Source: CBDCFV01 sp963664625
Lineage (GTDB): Bacteria > Chloroflexota > Dehalococcoidia > Lucifugimonadales > UBA3495
Assembly (NCBI GenBank): GCA_963664625.1
Contig: OY761541.1
Coordinates: 62,001-126,000 of the forward strand
DNA: 64,000 nucleotides
Direction: 5' to 3'
Below, piece after piece: positions 1 through 8,218 of this stretch. The notes under the pieces are model-generated. The model ran no database searches. It saw only the letters and a list, made by a program, of their open reading frames with translations, and was not told the origin of the DNA. The translations under genes were made by a program, and so were the position numbers. How positions within the stretch are numbered: the stretch's first letter is position 1; each line of letters starts with the position of its first letter.

Positions 1-2
1 TT

Positions 3-1418
3 CCGCAAGACCTTTGGCTGCGAAAACGTGACCTTCAGGACCGCTTGGTCCGGCTTATCGGCAGCTACGGCTACCATTACCTTGACACCCCCGTCCTAGA
101 ACCCACCGAGTTGTTCCTCCGCAAAGCCGGCGGCGAACTTGCCTCTCGGATGTACAGTTTCACCGATACCGGCAACAACCCGGTGAGCCTCAGGCCCGAG
201 TTCACTTCCCCAATCATGCGGCATTACTTGGAACACGCTCACGAAGTGCCTTTGCCCGCCCGGTGGCAGTACTGCGGCCCGGTATTCCGATACGAAGACA
301 ACGGGAATAGCAGCGGACAATTCACCCAAGTGGGAGCCGAGTTGCTTGGTTCCTCGAGCGTACTTTCCGACGTTGAGCTTCTCAGGCTGGCGGCGGAAAT
401 CCCGTCCCGGCTGGAGATTGAGGACCTCCGCATCAACGTAGCGGACTTGGACGTGGTGCATAGTATCCTCAACGCCGTCGGCGTGTCGGAACGAGCGGCG
501 GCGTTCATAATCGAAAATGTCTCCCAATTAAGACAAGGCAGGGAGGCAGTTCCTGCCGTATTGGCCCAAGCCCGGCTTCTCAACCTGACCTCTCACGAAA
601 ACGGGGACAGTCCTTTGAGCCGGGCCATTGACGGCCTTGACGACGACCAGTCCCGGACCGTTTTGAAGGGTCTTCTGGAATGGTCGGGTGTAGACCAGTT
701 CGGTCAGAGAGAGCCCGACGAGGTAGTGGGCCGCCTGCTGCGCAAGCTGCGGGGTGGTGACAGCGACGCCGCACTGACCCGAGGGATGGAGCTGATCAGC
801 GACCTTGCTGGCATAAGTGGAGATCCCTGGCCCTCCCTCACCGCCCTCCGCTCCGTGGTTGCCGACGCTGGGGCTGACACTGCCGCCGTGGACAGGTTCG
901 AGGAGTTCCTCCACCTGGTCTTGACCGAACCGGGCATCGCCCGGAGCCTCAAGGTCGACCAGGGCTTGGTCCGCGGGTTGGCATACTACAACGGGCTGGT
1001 GTTCGAGGTTACCCATCGCGGCTCGCTAACACTCATCGGAGGCGGCGGACGTTACGACAGCTTGGCCACGGCCTTGGGCAGCCAGACGCCGGTGCCCGCT
1101 CTGGGGTTCGCTTACAACTTGGAAGCCTTGTTGGAGTCCAGCCGGATTGAAAACGGCGCTGACGGCGCCACCCAGGCCCAATGCGGCGCATTCGTTATGG
1201 CTGATGGGCCCGGCGCTTACGAGCAGGCCTGCCGGACCGCTTCGGCGCTGCGGGGGAAAGGCGTCAATACCGAGTTGGACGTTTCCGGCTTGGATTTGGG
1301 CCAAGCTTTGGTCTACGCCCAAAGCAGGGGTATTCGGGAAGTGGTGACCGTTGACAGCATAGGCCAGGTAACGACCCACAATGCCGCCCCGGCCAAGCAA
1401 GAACCGGTGGTCAACTGA
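3..1418 (+). CDS. hisZ: ATP phosphoribosyltransferase regulatory subunit HisZ (HisRS-like), 5' partial
   Basis: This is a class II HisRS paralogue, predicted to act as the regulatory partner of HisG in the first step of histidine synthesis. The frame is open to the left edge, and the codons before the first possible start (TTG at 45) still read as HisRS-like N-terminus (PQDLWLRKRDLQDRL), so the true start lies outside the window. Seen in it: the motif-2 region FRYED with no GR..R basic pair after it, the RGLAYYNG histidine-site motif, and GGGGRYDSL near the C-terminus. A vestigial anticodon-binding-like tail (ELDVSGLDLGQAL) follows. Loss of the motif-2 arginines and the position 7 bp before hisG argue for HisZ rather than a working tRNA synthetase. 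Oddly, the adjacent HisG is the long form, which usually needs no HisZ. Confidence 0.85.
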   Translation, partial: PQDLWLRKRDLQDRLVRLIGSYGYHYLDTPVLEPTELFLRKAGGELASRMYSFTDTGNNPVSLRPEFTSPIMRHYLEHAHEVPLPARWQYCGPVFRYEDNGNSSGQFTQVGAELLGSSSVLSDVELLRLAAEIPSRLEIEDLRINVADLDVVHSILNAVGVSERAAAFIIENVSQLRQGREAVPAVLAQARLLNLTSHENGDSPLSRAIDGLDDDQSRTVLKGLLEWSGVDQFGQREPDEVVGRLLRKLRGGDSDAALTRGMELISDLAGISGDPWPSLTALRSVVADAGADTAAVDRFEEFLHLVLTEPGIARSLKVDQGLVRGLAYYNGLVFEVTHRGSLTLIGGGGRYDSLATALGSQTPVPALGFAYNLEALLESSRIENGADGATQAQCGAFVMADGPGAYEQACRTASALRGKGVNTELDVSGLDLGQALVYAQSRGIREVVTVDSIGQVTTHNAAPAKQEPVVN

Positions 1419-1425
1419 CAACGCC

Positions 1426-2436
1426 ATGTCTTTGCGTGTCATCCTACCCAGCGACGGAGACCTGCACCAGCCAACGCTGGACTTCATGCGGGCTTGCGGC
1501 CTGTCCGTTCGCCGTCCCAGTGCACGGCGTTATACCGGCGACATTCCGGCAGTCCCGGGCGTGGATGTGCTCTTTCAACGCACTGCCGATATTACTCAGA
1601 AAGTAGAAGAGGGCAGCGCCGAGCTGGGAGTCACCGGCTTGGACCGTTACCTTGAGTACCGGCACGACTCCGATGACGTGGTCACCTTGATAGACGACCT
1701 CAGGTATGGCCGCTGTGAATTCGTCCTGGCAGTACCCTCGTCCTGGGTTGACGTCACCTCCATGGCCGACTTGGCCGACCTGGCGCTGGAATTCCGGCAG
1801 CAAGGCAAGCAACTCCGCATCGCTACCAAGTACCCGGTGTTGCTGCGCAAATACCTTTTCGACCGGGGGATCAACTATTTCACCCTCGTCGCCGCCAGCG
1901 GTACCCTCGAAGCCGCCCCGTCCGCCGGATATGCGGACCTGATCGCCGACCTCACCGCCACCGGAACGACTTTGCGGGAAAACCGACTCAAGACGTTGGA
2001 AGAGGGCACTATACTGGTATCGCAAGCCTGTCTCATAGGCAACGCCAACCTTCTGCGCCAGTCAAGCAAGGCCCTCGAACTCGCTCGGTCGCTGCTGGAG
2101 GTGATGGAAGCCCATCTCCGCGCCGAACCCTTCTATCGCATCACCGCCAACGTCAAGGGCGGTTCCGCCGCGGAGGTGAGCGGTACCGTGCTGGCCAGAC
2201 CCGAACTGGCTGGGCTCCGAGGCCCGACCGTCGGACGGGTCTACAACGTGGAGGAAGAGGACTGGTACGGGGTGAGCATTCTGATAAAGAAGTCGCAGTT
2301 GCTGGAAGCGGTTGACCATCTGAGAAATTGCGGCGCGGTGGACATCGCCGCATCCCAAGTAGACTACCTCTTTGACCAGCATTCCTATGCGTATCGCCAG
2401 TTATTCGACAAGAAGCACGCCGAAGGGGTAATCTAA
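1426..2436 (+). CDS. hisG: ATP phosphoribosyltransferase HisG, long form
   Basis: This enzyme condenses ATP and PRPP to phosphoribosyl-ATP, the committed step of histidine synthesis. The start is ATG at 1426 (MSLRVILPSDG), 7 bp after hisZ; an upstream in-frame ATG at 1381 lies inside hisZ and is unlikely. The protein is about 336 residues. The catalytic part shows GVTGLDRYLEY and the PRPP-loop region LVAASGTLEAAPSAGYADLIADL. A C-terminal ACT-like HisG_C region follows (VKGGSAAEVSGTV through WYGVSILIKKSQLLEAVDHLRNCGA). That domain marks the long, hexameric, self-regulated form, so finding a HisZ-like gene next to it is unusual. Gene spacing of 4 bp to the next ORF indicates one transcript. Confidence 0.93.
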   Translation: MSLRVILPSDGDLHQPTLDFMRACGLSVRRPSARRYTGDIPAVPGVDVLFQRTADITQKVEEGSAELGVTGLDRYLEYRHDSDDVVTLIDDLRYGRCEFVLAVPSSWVDVTSMADLADLALEFRQQGKQLRIATKYPVLLRKYLFDRGINYFTLVAASGTLEAAPSAGYADLIADLTATGTTLRENRLKTLEEGTILVSQACLIGNANLLRQSSKALELARSLLEVMEAHLRAEPFYRITANVKGGSAAEVSGTVLARPELAGLRGPTVGRVYNVEEEDWYGVSILIKKSQLLEAVDHLRNCGAVDIAASQVDYLFDQHSYAYRQLFDKKHAEGVI

Positions 2437-2440
2437 GGGT

Positions 2441-3199
2441 ATGCCTAACCTGCCGATGCACGTGTTCCTGGCCAACCAAGCCGCCGAGCAGTTGGACTTG
2501 GGGAGCGTCTACGACCATGTGGGTAGTTTCTTCCTTGGGTCAACCAGTCCCGACATACGCGCCATGACCCGCTTGCCCCGGGAGAATACCCACTTCGCTC
2601 CTCTGTCTGTCGAGACGGTAGGCACCGGCGCCCGCGCTATGCTCGAACGCCACCCCGAACTGACCGACCACCCGAATATTACGCCTGCCACCCAAGCATT
2701 CATCCTGGGCTACATCAGCCACTTGGTAGCCGACGAAGTATGGATAACCACCATGTACCGCGCCTACTTCGCCGAAGAGACCCGTGTCGCCGTAGACCAG
2801 GTTGAAGCCCATATTTGGGACCGGGCGTTGCAGTTGGAAATGGACCGCAGGGCCTTCCCTGCCATGAACGGATTTGAACAAGCCGCGGAGGACATCATCT
2901 GCTCCGACAAGTTGCTCGGAGTACCCTTCCTGGAGGGGGACGTGCTCGATGAGTGGAAGGAATGGGTGCACCGGTTCATGGGATGGGAGTTCAGTTGGGA
3001 ACGGCTGAAACGCGCTCTTAACCGCATGTACCGGGACAACGACGACGTTCAGCAATCCGTTGACCGCTTTCTGGAATCCATGCCCTATAGCTTGGAACGC
3101 ATTTACGAGAAGGTCCCCGAGGAACTGCTGGATACCTACCAGCAGAGGGTTCTGGAGGAAACCGTTTTCTACGCCAGGGAGTATTTGAGTGGAACTTAA
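2441..3199 (+). CDS. Zinc-dependent phospholipase C-like protein inside the his operon
   Basis: A protein of 252 residues resembling the Zn_dep_PLPC family (bacterial phospholipase C / S1-P1 fold). The recognisable features are MHVFLANQAAEQL at the N-terminus, FFLGSTSPDIR around residues 28-38, a THF at about 48, and LGYISHLVADEVW at about 89-101. These supply the spaced His and Asp residues expected of a trinuclear zinc site. No signal peptide is seen, so a cytoplasmic protein is implied. The gene starts 4 bp after hisG and overlaps hisD by 11 bp, so it is translated from the his mRNA. It has no known place in histidine synthesis. One inferred possibility is that it supplies the missing histidinol-phosphate phosphatase, which I do not see elsewhere in the window; this is speculative. 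Confidence 0.7.
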   Translation: MPNLPMHVFLANQAAEQLDLGSVYDHVGSFFLGSTSPDIRAMTRLPRENTHFAPLSVETVGTGARAMLERHPELTDHPNITPATQAFILGYISHLVADEVWITTMYRAYFAEETRVAVDQVEAHIWDRALQLEMDRRAFPAMNGFEQAAEDIICSDKLLGVPFLEGDVLDEWKEWVHRFMGWEFSWERLKRALNRMYRDNDDVQQSVDRFLESMPYSLERIYEKVPEELLDTYQQRVLEETVFYAREYLSGT

Positions 3200-4532
3200 G
3201 CTTATTCGAGGTATGGGCGGGGCGCAGGACCTGTTGACCCGCCTTGACCCTTTGGACTTCACCGGGATGCCGGAGACGGTGCTTTCCCGCACCCGCGAGA
3301 TTTTCGGCGAGTCGGTAACGCCGGAAGCGTCCGTCATAAAGATGCTTCACGACGTCCGTGACCAAGGCGACCAAGCGGTCCGCCACTACGCCAAGTTGCT
3401 GGACGGAGTAGAGTTGGACGACCTGCGGGTCAGACCAGAGCAAATGGAGCAGGCCCGTGCCTCTATTTCTGAAGAATTGCGCCATTCCCTTGAGTTGGCC
3501 GCCCGGCGCGTCCGGGAGTTCCACGAAGCTGTGATTCCCAAGGACTGGATAGACACTACACAAGGCTTGGGGGAGTTGGTGCGGCCTCTGGACCGCGTGG
3601 GCCTTTACGCCCCCGGCGGCACTGCCTCCTATCCGTCAACCGTCCTGATGACCGCCATTCCCGCCAGGGTCGCCGGAGTGGGCGAAATAGTGCTTTCAAC
3701 CCCACGGAGAGGGTCGGAGCCGCTGAATCCCTCGGTGCTGGTGGCGGCCGAAATCGCCGGCGTGGACGTCATTTACCAAGTGGGCGGCGTCCCCGCCATA
3801 GGGGCGATGGCCTACGGCACTGAGTCTATCCCCAAAGTGGACAAGATTTGCGGGCCCGGGAACCTCTTTGTGGGCTTGGCCAAGTCCCTGGTGCAGGGGC
3901 AGGTAGGCATTGATGGGATATTCGGCCCCACCGAGACCATCGTTGTCGCCGACGAAACGGCCAGCCCCGCCTTCTGCGCCACCGACTTGGTAGCCCAAGC
4001 AGAGCATGACCCCATGGCAACCGCCATCCTAGTGACCAACTCTCAAGACCTGATTGACCGGGTGCAGTCGGAGTTGGACAAAATCCTGGACTCTCAGCCC
4101 CGTGGTGACTTGGCCCGCAGCGCCCTGGAGCGCCGGGGCCGCGTTGTCCTTGTCGAGTCCCTTGACGAGGCGGTGGAGTTGGTCAATCGCGTGGCCCCGG
4201 AGCACCTTTGCATGATGGTCTCCAACCCTTGGGACTGGGCCGACAAAGTCAAGCACGCCGGCGGGTTGTTCCTGGGAGAATTTTCCCCCGAGGTCATGGG
4301 AGACTACATCGCCGGCCCCAGCCACGTGATGCCCACGGGCGGCACTGCCCGCTTCAGTTCCGCCTTGAGCGTCCATCAGTTCCTGCGGCGGATGCCGGTG
4401 GTTGGGTTGACTCCCGACGACTTCCAAAAACTCGGACCTTCCGCCGTTCAGATAGCCCACGCCGAGGGTCTGTCGGCCCACGCCAGCGCCATACAGGTAC
4501 GGCTGGAACACCTTAACGCCCGCGCCCGGTAA
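3189..4532 (+). CDS. hisD: Histidinol dehydrogenase HisD
   Basis: Catalyses the last two NAD-dependent oxidations from L-histidinol to L-histidine at a zinc centre. A GTG start at 3189 (MELKLIRGM) gives a normal family N-terminus and an 11-bp overlap with the preceding gene, suggesting translational coupling; ATG at 3213 is the alternative. Conserved blocks are all present: GLYAPGGTASYPSTVLM, CGPGNLF, GPTETIVVAD, AEHDPMATA, the catalytic Glu-His pair in APEHL (about residues 338-339), and the zinc-site GPSHVMPTGG (His at about 379). The length of 447 residues is typical of the family. Confidence 0.97.
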   Translation: MELKLIRGMGGAQDLLTRLDPLDFTGMPETVLSRTREIFGESVTPEASVIKMLHDVRDQGDQAVRHYAKLLDGVELDDLRVRPEQMEQARASISEELRHSLELAARRVREFHEAVIPKDWIDTTQGLGELVRPLDRVGLYAPGGTASYPSTVLMTAIPARVAGVGEIVLSTPRRGSEPLNPSVLVAAEIAGVDVIYQVGGVPAIGAMAYGTESIPKVDKICGPGNLFVGLAKSLVQGQVGIDGIFGPTETIVVADETASPAFCATDLVAQAEHDPMATAILVTNSQDLIDRVQSELDKILDSQPRGDLARSALERRGRVVLVESLDEAVELVNRVAPEHLCMMVSNPWDWADKVKHAGGLFLGEFSPEVMGDYIAGPSHVMPTGGTARFSSALSVHQFLRRMPVVGLTPDDFQKLGPSAVQIAHAEGLSAHASAIQVRLEHLNARAR

Positions 4533-4570
4533 TCCCGAATAATATTGGGCCGGTTAGCTGAGTTGGTGGC

Positions 4571-5665
4571 ATGAATAAATCGAATGATGTCAAAGACTTG
4601 ATGGTAGGCCACATCCAGGGCCTGAAACCCTACCAGGGCGTAGATCCCATGGAGGTCATCGCCGCACGGGCGGGCGTTCCGCCGGAAAAAGTCATCCGGC
4701 TGAACGGCAACGAAAACCCCTATGGTCCGTCGCCCAAGGTCATGGAGGCTCTCGGAGCCTTCCAGAACTACAACCACTATCCCGACCCGGAACAACGGCG
4801 GTTGCGTGATGTCCTGTCGGAATATCTCAAGGTCCCGGCATCCCACATCATCGCCGGCAACGGCTCCGACGAACTCATCGACCTGTTGATGCGCATGTTC
4901 GTTGGCCCCGGAGAAAACATCCTTATCCCTGCCCCCACTTTCGGCATGTATGCCATCGCCGCCGGTATATGCGGCGGTGAGACCATTTCAGTCGACCGGG
5001 ATGAAAACTTTGAGATCGACGTTGAGGCGATTGCGTTGGCGTCGAATCCCAAAAGCAAGGCTGTCTTTTTCGCCTCGCCGAACAACCCCACCGGCAACAT
5101 CGCTACCGAAGCCCAGATTCGGGGCTTGCTCGAGACCGGCCTACTGGTGGTGGTGGACGAGACCTACTACGAGTTCTGCGGCCATACGGTAATGCCCTTG
5201 GTGGAAGAATACTCCAACCTGGTGGTGTTGCGCAGTTTCAGCAAGTGGGCTGGCGTGGCCGGCTTGCGGATAGGTTTGGGCGTGATGCAGCCCGAATTAG
5301 CCGAGACCATGATGGCCGTCAAACCCCCTTACAACGTCAACCAAGCCGCCGAGGTCGCCCTGATTGCGTCCTTGGAAGACCGGGAGTTGTTGTTGGAACG
5401 GGTCAGGACGTTATCCGAGGAACGCGACCGTATGCTGGCTCTGCTGAGCGATGTGCCCAACATCAAGGTCTGGCCCTCCCAAGCCAACTTCATCCTCATT
5501 CGCGTTCCCGAGGGGCGGGCAGAAGAAATATTTGAAGGGATGTGCAGCCGCGGCATCTTCCTGCGTTACTTCAGCACGCCGCAACTGAAGGACTGTATCC
5601 GCACCAGCGTGGGCCTGCCCCACGAGACCGACGCCGTCGTCTCCGCGCTTGCCGACTTGGTTTAA
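4571..5665 (+). CDS. hisC: Histidinol-phosphate aminotransferase HisC
   Basis: A PLP enzyme that transfers the amino group of glutamate to imidazole-acetol phosphate. The protein has 364 residues and fold type I class II architecture. It shows LNGNENPYGPSP near the N-terminus, SPNNPTGN, the VVVDETYYEF block, and the Schiff-base lysine in RSFSKWAGVAGLRIG (Lys225 from the ATG at 4571). The C-terminal arginine segment IRTSVGLPHE binds the substrate carboxylate or phosphate. A later ATG at 4601 (MVGHIQGLKPY) matches some family N-termini and could be the real start. It lies 38 bp after hisD and 11 bp before hisB. Confidence 0.96.
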   Translation: MNKSNDVKDLMVGHIQGLKPYQGVDPMEVIAARAGVPPEKVIRLNGNENPYGPSPKVMEALGAFQNYNHYPDPEQRRLRDVLSEYLKVPASHIIAGNGSDELIDLLMRMFVGPGENILIPAPTFGMYAIAAGICGGETISVDRDENFEIDVEAIALASNPKSKAVFFASPNNPTGNIATEAQIRGLLETGLLVVVDETYYEFCGHTVMPLVEEYSNLVVLRSFSKWAGVAGLRIGLGVMQPELAETMMAVKPPYNVNQAAEVALIASLEDRELLLERVRTLSEERDRMLALLSDVPNIKVWPSQANFILIRVPEGRAEEIFEGMCSRGIFLRYFSTPQLKDCIRTSVGLPHETDAVVSALADLV

Positions 5666-5676
5666 GGTCTATCAAA

Positions 5677-6315
5677 TTGACTAATCAGATCACTCCCTCC
5701 GACCAGCTTGCGCCACTGGAACCGCGCGTAGCCTCCTTGGAACGCCGGACCGGCGAGACCAGCATCGCCGTGACCTTCTGCCTGGACGGCCAAGGCAAAT
5801 ACGATGTCGACACCGGCAACGGGTTCCTGGACCACATGGTTAGCCAACTGGCGCGGCACGGCCTGTTTGACATAACAGTACGCGCTCAGGGAGACGTCCA
5901 TGTAGGCTGGCACCACTTGGTGGAAGATGTGGGCATCATGCTGGGGCGGACCTTCCGGCAGGCCCTCGGGGACGCCCGCGGCATCCGGCGCATGGGTCAC
6001 GCCATAGTACCTCTTGACGAGACCCTCGCCATGGTGGCCCTGGACTGTAGCGGCAGAAGCTACGTTGTAGTAGACACCGGCCTGAACGGAGCGATGGTCG
6101 AGACCCTCTCCGGAGACCTGATCGGCCACCTGTTGGAGTCCTTCGCCATCGAAGGCCAGATCAACCTCCACGCCAAGATCCTGACTGGTGTCAGCCCTCA
6201 CCACAAGGCCGAAGCCCTGTTCAAAGCCTTGGCCCGCGCCCTCCGCGACGCCGTGGAGCTTGACCCTAGGTCCTCGCAAAACATCCCCAGCACCAAGGGC
6301 ACTATTTCTGCTTGA
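5677..6315 (+). CDS. hisB: Imidazoleglycerol-phosphate dehydratase HisB
   Basis: Manganese-dependent dehydration of imidazole glycerol phosphate to the acetol phosphate. The frame is open from 5542, but the region before 5677 overlaps hisC and has no family similarity. A TTG at 5677 gives a 212-residue protein starting MTNQITPS, the usual length for the monofunctional enzyme. Signature blocks are RRTGETSIAV, GNGFLDHMVSQLARHG, the metal-binding GWHHLVEDVGI, GIRRMGHAIVPLDET, and the second dyad GVSPHHKAEALFKALARALRDAV. There is no fused phosphatase domain as in enterobacterial HisB. It is the last his gene here; hisA, hisF, hisH and hisI are not in the window. Confidence 0.95.
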   Translation: MTNQITPSDQLAPLEPRVASLERRTGETSIAVTFCLDGQGKYDVDTGNGFLDHMVSQLARHGLFDITVRAQGDVHVGWHHLVEDVGIMLGRTFRQALGDARGIRRMGHAIVPLDETLAMVALDCSGRSYVVVDTGLNGAMVETLSGDLIGHLLESFAIEGQINLHAKILTGVSPHHKAEALFKALARALRDAVELDPRSSQNIPSTKGTISA

Positions 6316-6420
6316 CCGTCGCTGTCACAGGTAAGTTGACCTCCGCGGTTGCACGAGGACTCGCTCGTCACCATCGGCGAAAGTCCGGTACTCTCTGATG
6401 CGATCTGTTAGAGGGATCCT

Positions 6421-7269
6421 GTGAACCAAGAGCAAGAGAAAGCGGATTTCCTTCAAGCACTTCGTACACTCATCGAGAATATCGGTAACGAAATTAAGAC
6501 CGACGATGGTCAGTGGACAGTCAAGGGATTCATAGACGTTTACCGCAGCATTTATACAATCTCATCAGACACTAAAATCGTCTCCAAAATACTTGAAATC
6601 CACCTATTGCCGAAGCTTCTGGCGTTCGCAGAAGAGTTGGGGTTCGGTATCGTCCTCGCGGATCATCAAAACTATTATCCTGACATTTGGTTTGTGAAAA
6701 CGACTACCCCGGAATTGAAATTCGCGGTCGACTTCAAGACAACCTACAGACTTGACGATAGTCCTGATTTCTGCAATGGGTTTACTCTCGGATCACATGG
6801 TGAATATTTCACCAATCGCAGCAGCACGAAGAACATACAGTTCCCCTATAGGGAATACGCGGGACACTTTTGCTTGGGAATCATCTATTCTCGGAACCCC
6901 GATAGAGACACTGACGAAACGAAGACTTTCCAACTGGAAGATTTGAGGTCCATAGCTTCTGTTATCCGGGACTTTCAATTTTTCGCGCAGGAAAAATGGA
7001 GAATCGCCAGCGATAAAAGCGGCAGTGGCAACACAGCCAATATCGGGAGCATAGTCAAGATTGACGATATAGTTACTGGAAACGGGATGTTTGCGGAATT
7101 AGGAGAAGACTGGTTCGATGACTACTGGATGAACTACGGGAATATCACGATAAAAGACTCATCCGGGCAGACTCGAACTATCCGGAATCTGTCTGACTTC
7201 GTTCGTTATAGTGGTGGCGACGTGAGCAAAGTCGTACCCAAGGCCCGCCGACGCCGTGTAAGGAGTTAA
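6421..7269 (+). CDS. Type II restriction endonuclease, EcoRV family (predicted GATATC)
   Basis: The 282-residue product aligns along its length with EcoRV as I remember that sequence. NYYPD (Asp88) and VDFKTTY (Asp104, Lys106) reproduce the EcoRV catalytic set PD...D-x-K with the same 16-residue spacing (Asp74, Asp90, Lys92 in EcoRV). The segment GSGNTANIGS (residues 201-210) matches the EcoRV recognition loop GSGNT, whose Gly and Asn residues read the outer bases. FTLGS, STKNI and DYW.NY are further shared blocks. A GTG start follows a weak GAGGGAT. The stop is 2 bp before the methylase start. GC content is visibly lower than in the his operon, so acquisition by transfer is likely. The specificity is an inference. 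Confidence 0.9.
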   Translation: MNQEQEKADFLQALRTLIENIGNEIKTDDGQWTVKGFIDVYRSIYTISSDTKIVSKILEIHLLPKLLAFAEELGFGIVLADHQNYYPDIWFVKTTTPELKFAVDFKTTYRLDDSPDFCNGFTLGSHGEYFTNRSSTKNIQFPYREYAGHFCLGIIYSRNPDRDTDETKTFQLEDLRSIASVIRDFQFFAQEKWRIASDKSGSGNTANIGSIVKIDDIVTGNGMFAELGEDWFDDYWMNYGNITIKDSSGQTRTIRNLSDFVRYSGGDVSKVVPKARRRRVRS

Positions 7270-7271
7270 CG

Positions 7272-8210
7272 TTGCGTGTGCAAGTCCCCCCCATAAAGTG
7301 TCAGGGAATCAAGACCAAATTGGTCCCGCTGATTGTTAACTGTGTTCAGCGGGATCCAGAAGGGCTTTGGGTCGAGCCGTTCCTTGGTTCTGGGGTCGTC
7401 GTGCTAAACGTTATGCCGAAACGGGCTCTGTTGGCGGACACCAATCCTCATCTCGTCCGGTTTTATCAGGCAATCAAGGATGGGGAAGTAGATGGGCCAA
7501 ATACGCGGAGATTTCTCGAACACGAAGGGAATCTCCTAGCTACGAAAGGACAGGAGCACTATTACCACGTTAGGGATCGTTTCAACTCAACAGGCGCCCC
7601 CCTAGATTTCCTCTTTCTAAACCGGTCTTGTTTCAATGGTGTAATTAGGTTCAACAAACACGGCAGGTTCAACGTTCCCTTCGGCCATAAGCCCCAGCGG
7701 TTCTCACGTGCCTACATTACCAAAATCGTAAATCAGATTAATCGCTTCCGTCACGCTACCCGTCTGTTTGACTGGCGTTTCATTTGTCAGGACTACCTGA
7801 CCACTATTCGAGAGGCAGACAGCGATAGCTTCGTCTACTGCGATCCTCCCTACGTTGGCCGACATGTAGATTATTACCACGATTGGAATGCCAAATCCGA
7901 GGAATTGCTGTACCTCGAATTAAAGCATATAAATACGCGGTTCATGTTATCTACCTGGCACAGCAACGAGCATCGGGAAAACCAGTTTCTACAATCCCTT
8001 TGGAGTGAGTTCACAGTCACGACACAAGAACACTTTTATCATGTCGGCGCGCGTGAAACCAACCGTAAGCCGATGTTGGAGGCTCTCGTCACGAACTATT
8101 GTCCTCCGCTCCTTAACGAGGAGGCATCCACGTCCCAAGAACAATTGATCCTCTTTGAACGAAAACGTCGATATGTTACTGATGCTGCCACCATGTTCAG
8201 GTGCCAATAG
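7272..8210 (+). CDS. DNA adenine-N6 methyltransferase, D12/Dam class (EcoRV-type partner)
   Basis: Protects the host from the upstream endonuclease by methylating adenine in the same site, using S-adenosylmethionine. The TTG start at 7272 lies 2 bp after the endonuclease stop. Visible motifs: the Dam-family opening PPIKCQGIKTKLVPLI, the SAM-binding VEPFLGSGVVVLNV (FLGSG at residues 37-41), LFLNRSCFNGVIRFNKHGRFNVPFG typical of the D12 family, and catalytic DPPY at residues 191-194. The length of 312 residues fits M.EcoRV and Dam-like enzymes. Like its partner it is lower in GC than the flanking genes, supporting acquisition as a unit. Confidence 0.93.
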   Translation: MRVQVPPIKCQGIKTKLVPLIVNCVQRDPEGLWVEPFLGSGVVVLNVMPKRALLADTNPHLVRFYQAIKDGEVDGPNTRRFLEHEGNLLATKGQEHYYHVRDRFNSTGAPLDFLFLNRSCFNGVIRFNKHGRFNVPFGHKPQRFSRAYITKIVNQINRFRHATRLFDWRFICQDYLTTIREADSDSFVYCDPPYVGRHVDYYHDWNAKSEELLYLELKHINTRFMLSTWHSNEHRENQFLQSLWSEFTVTTQEHFYHVGARETNRKPMLEALVTNYCPPLLNEEASTSQEQLILFERKRRYVTDAATMFRCQ

Positions 8211-8218
8211 TTATCGGG

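Noticed and set aside
1..1418. Genuine histidyl-tRNA synthetase
   Set aside because: The motif-2 arginines are missing and it is adjacent to hisG; kept only as an alternative until the 5' end is seen.
5542..5676. N-terminal extension of HisB
   Set aside because: It overlaps hisC in another frame and shows no similarity; TTG at 5677 gives the normal family length.
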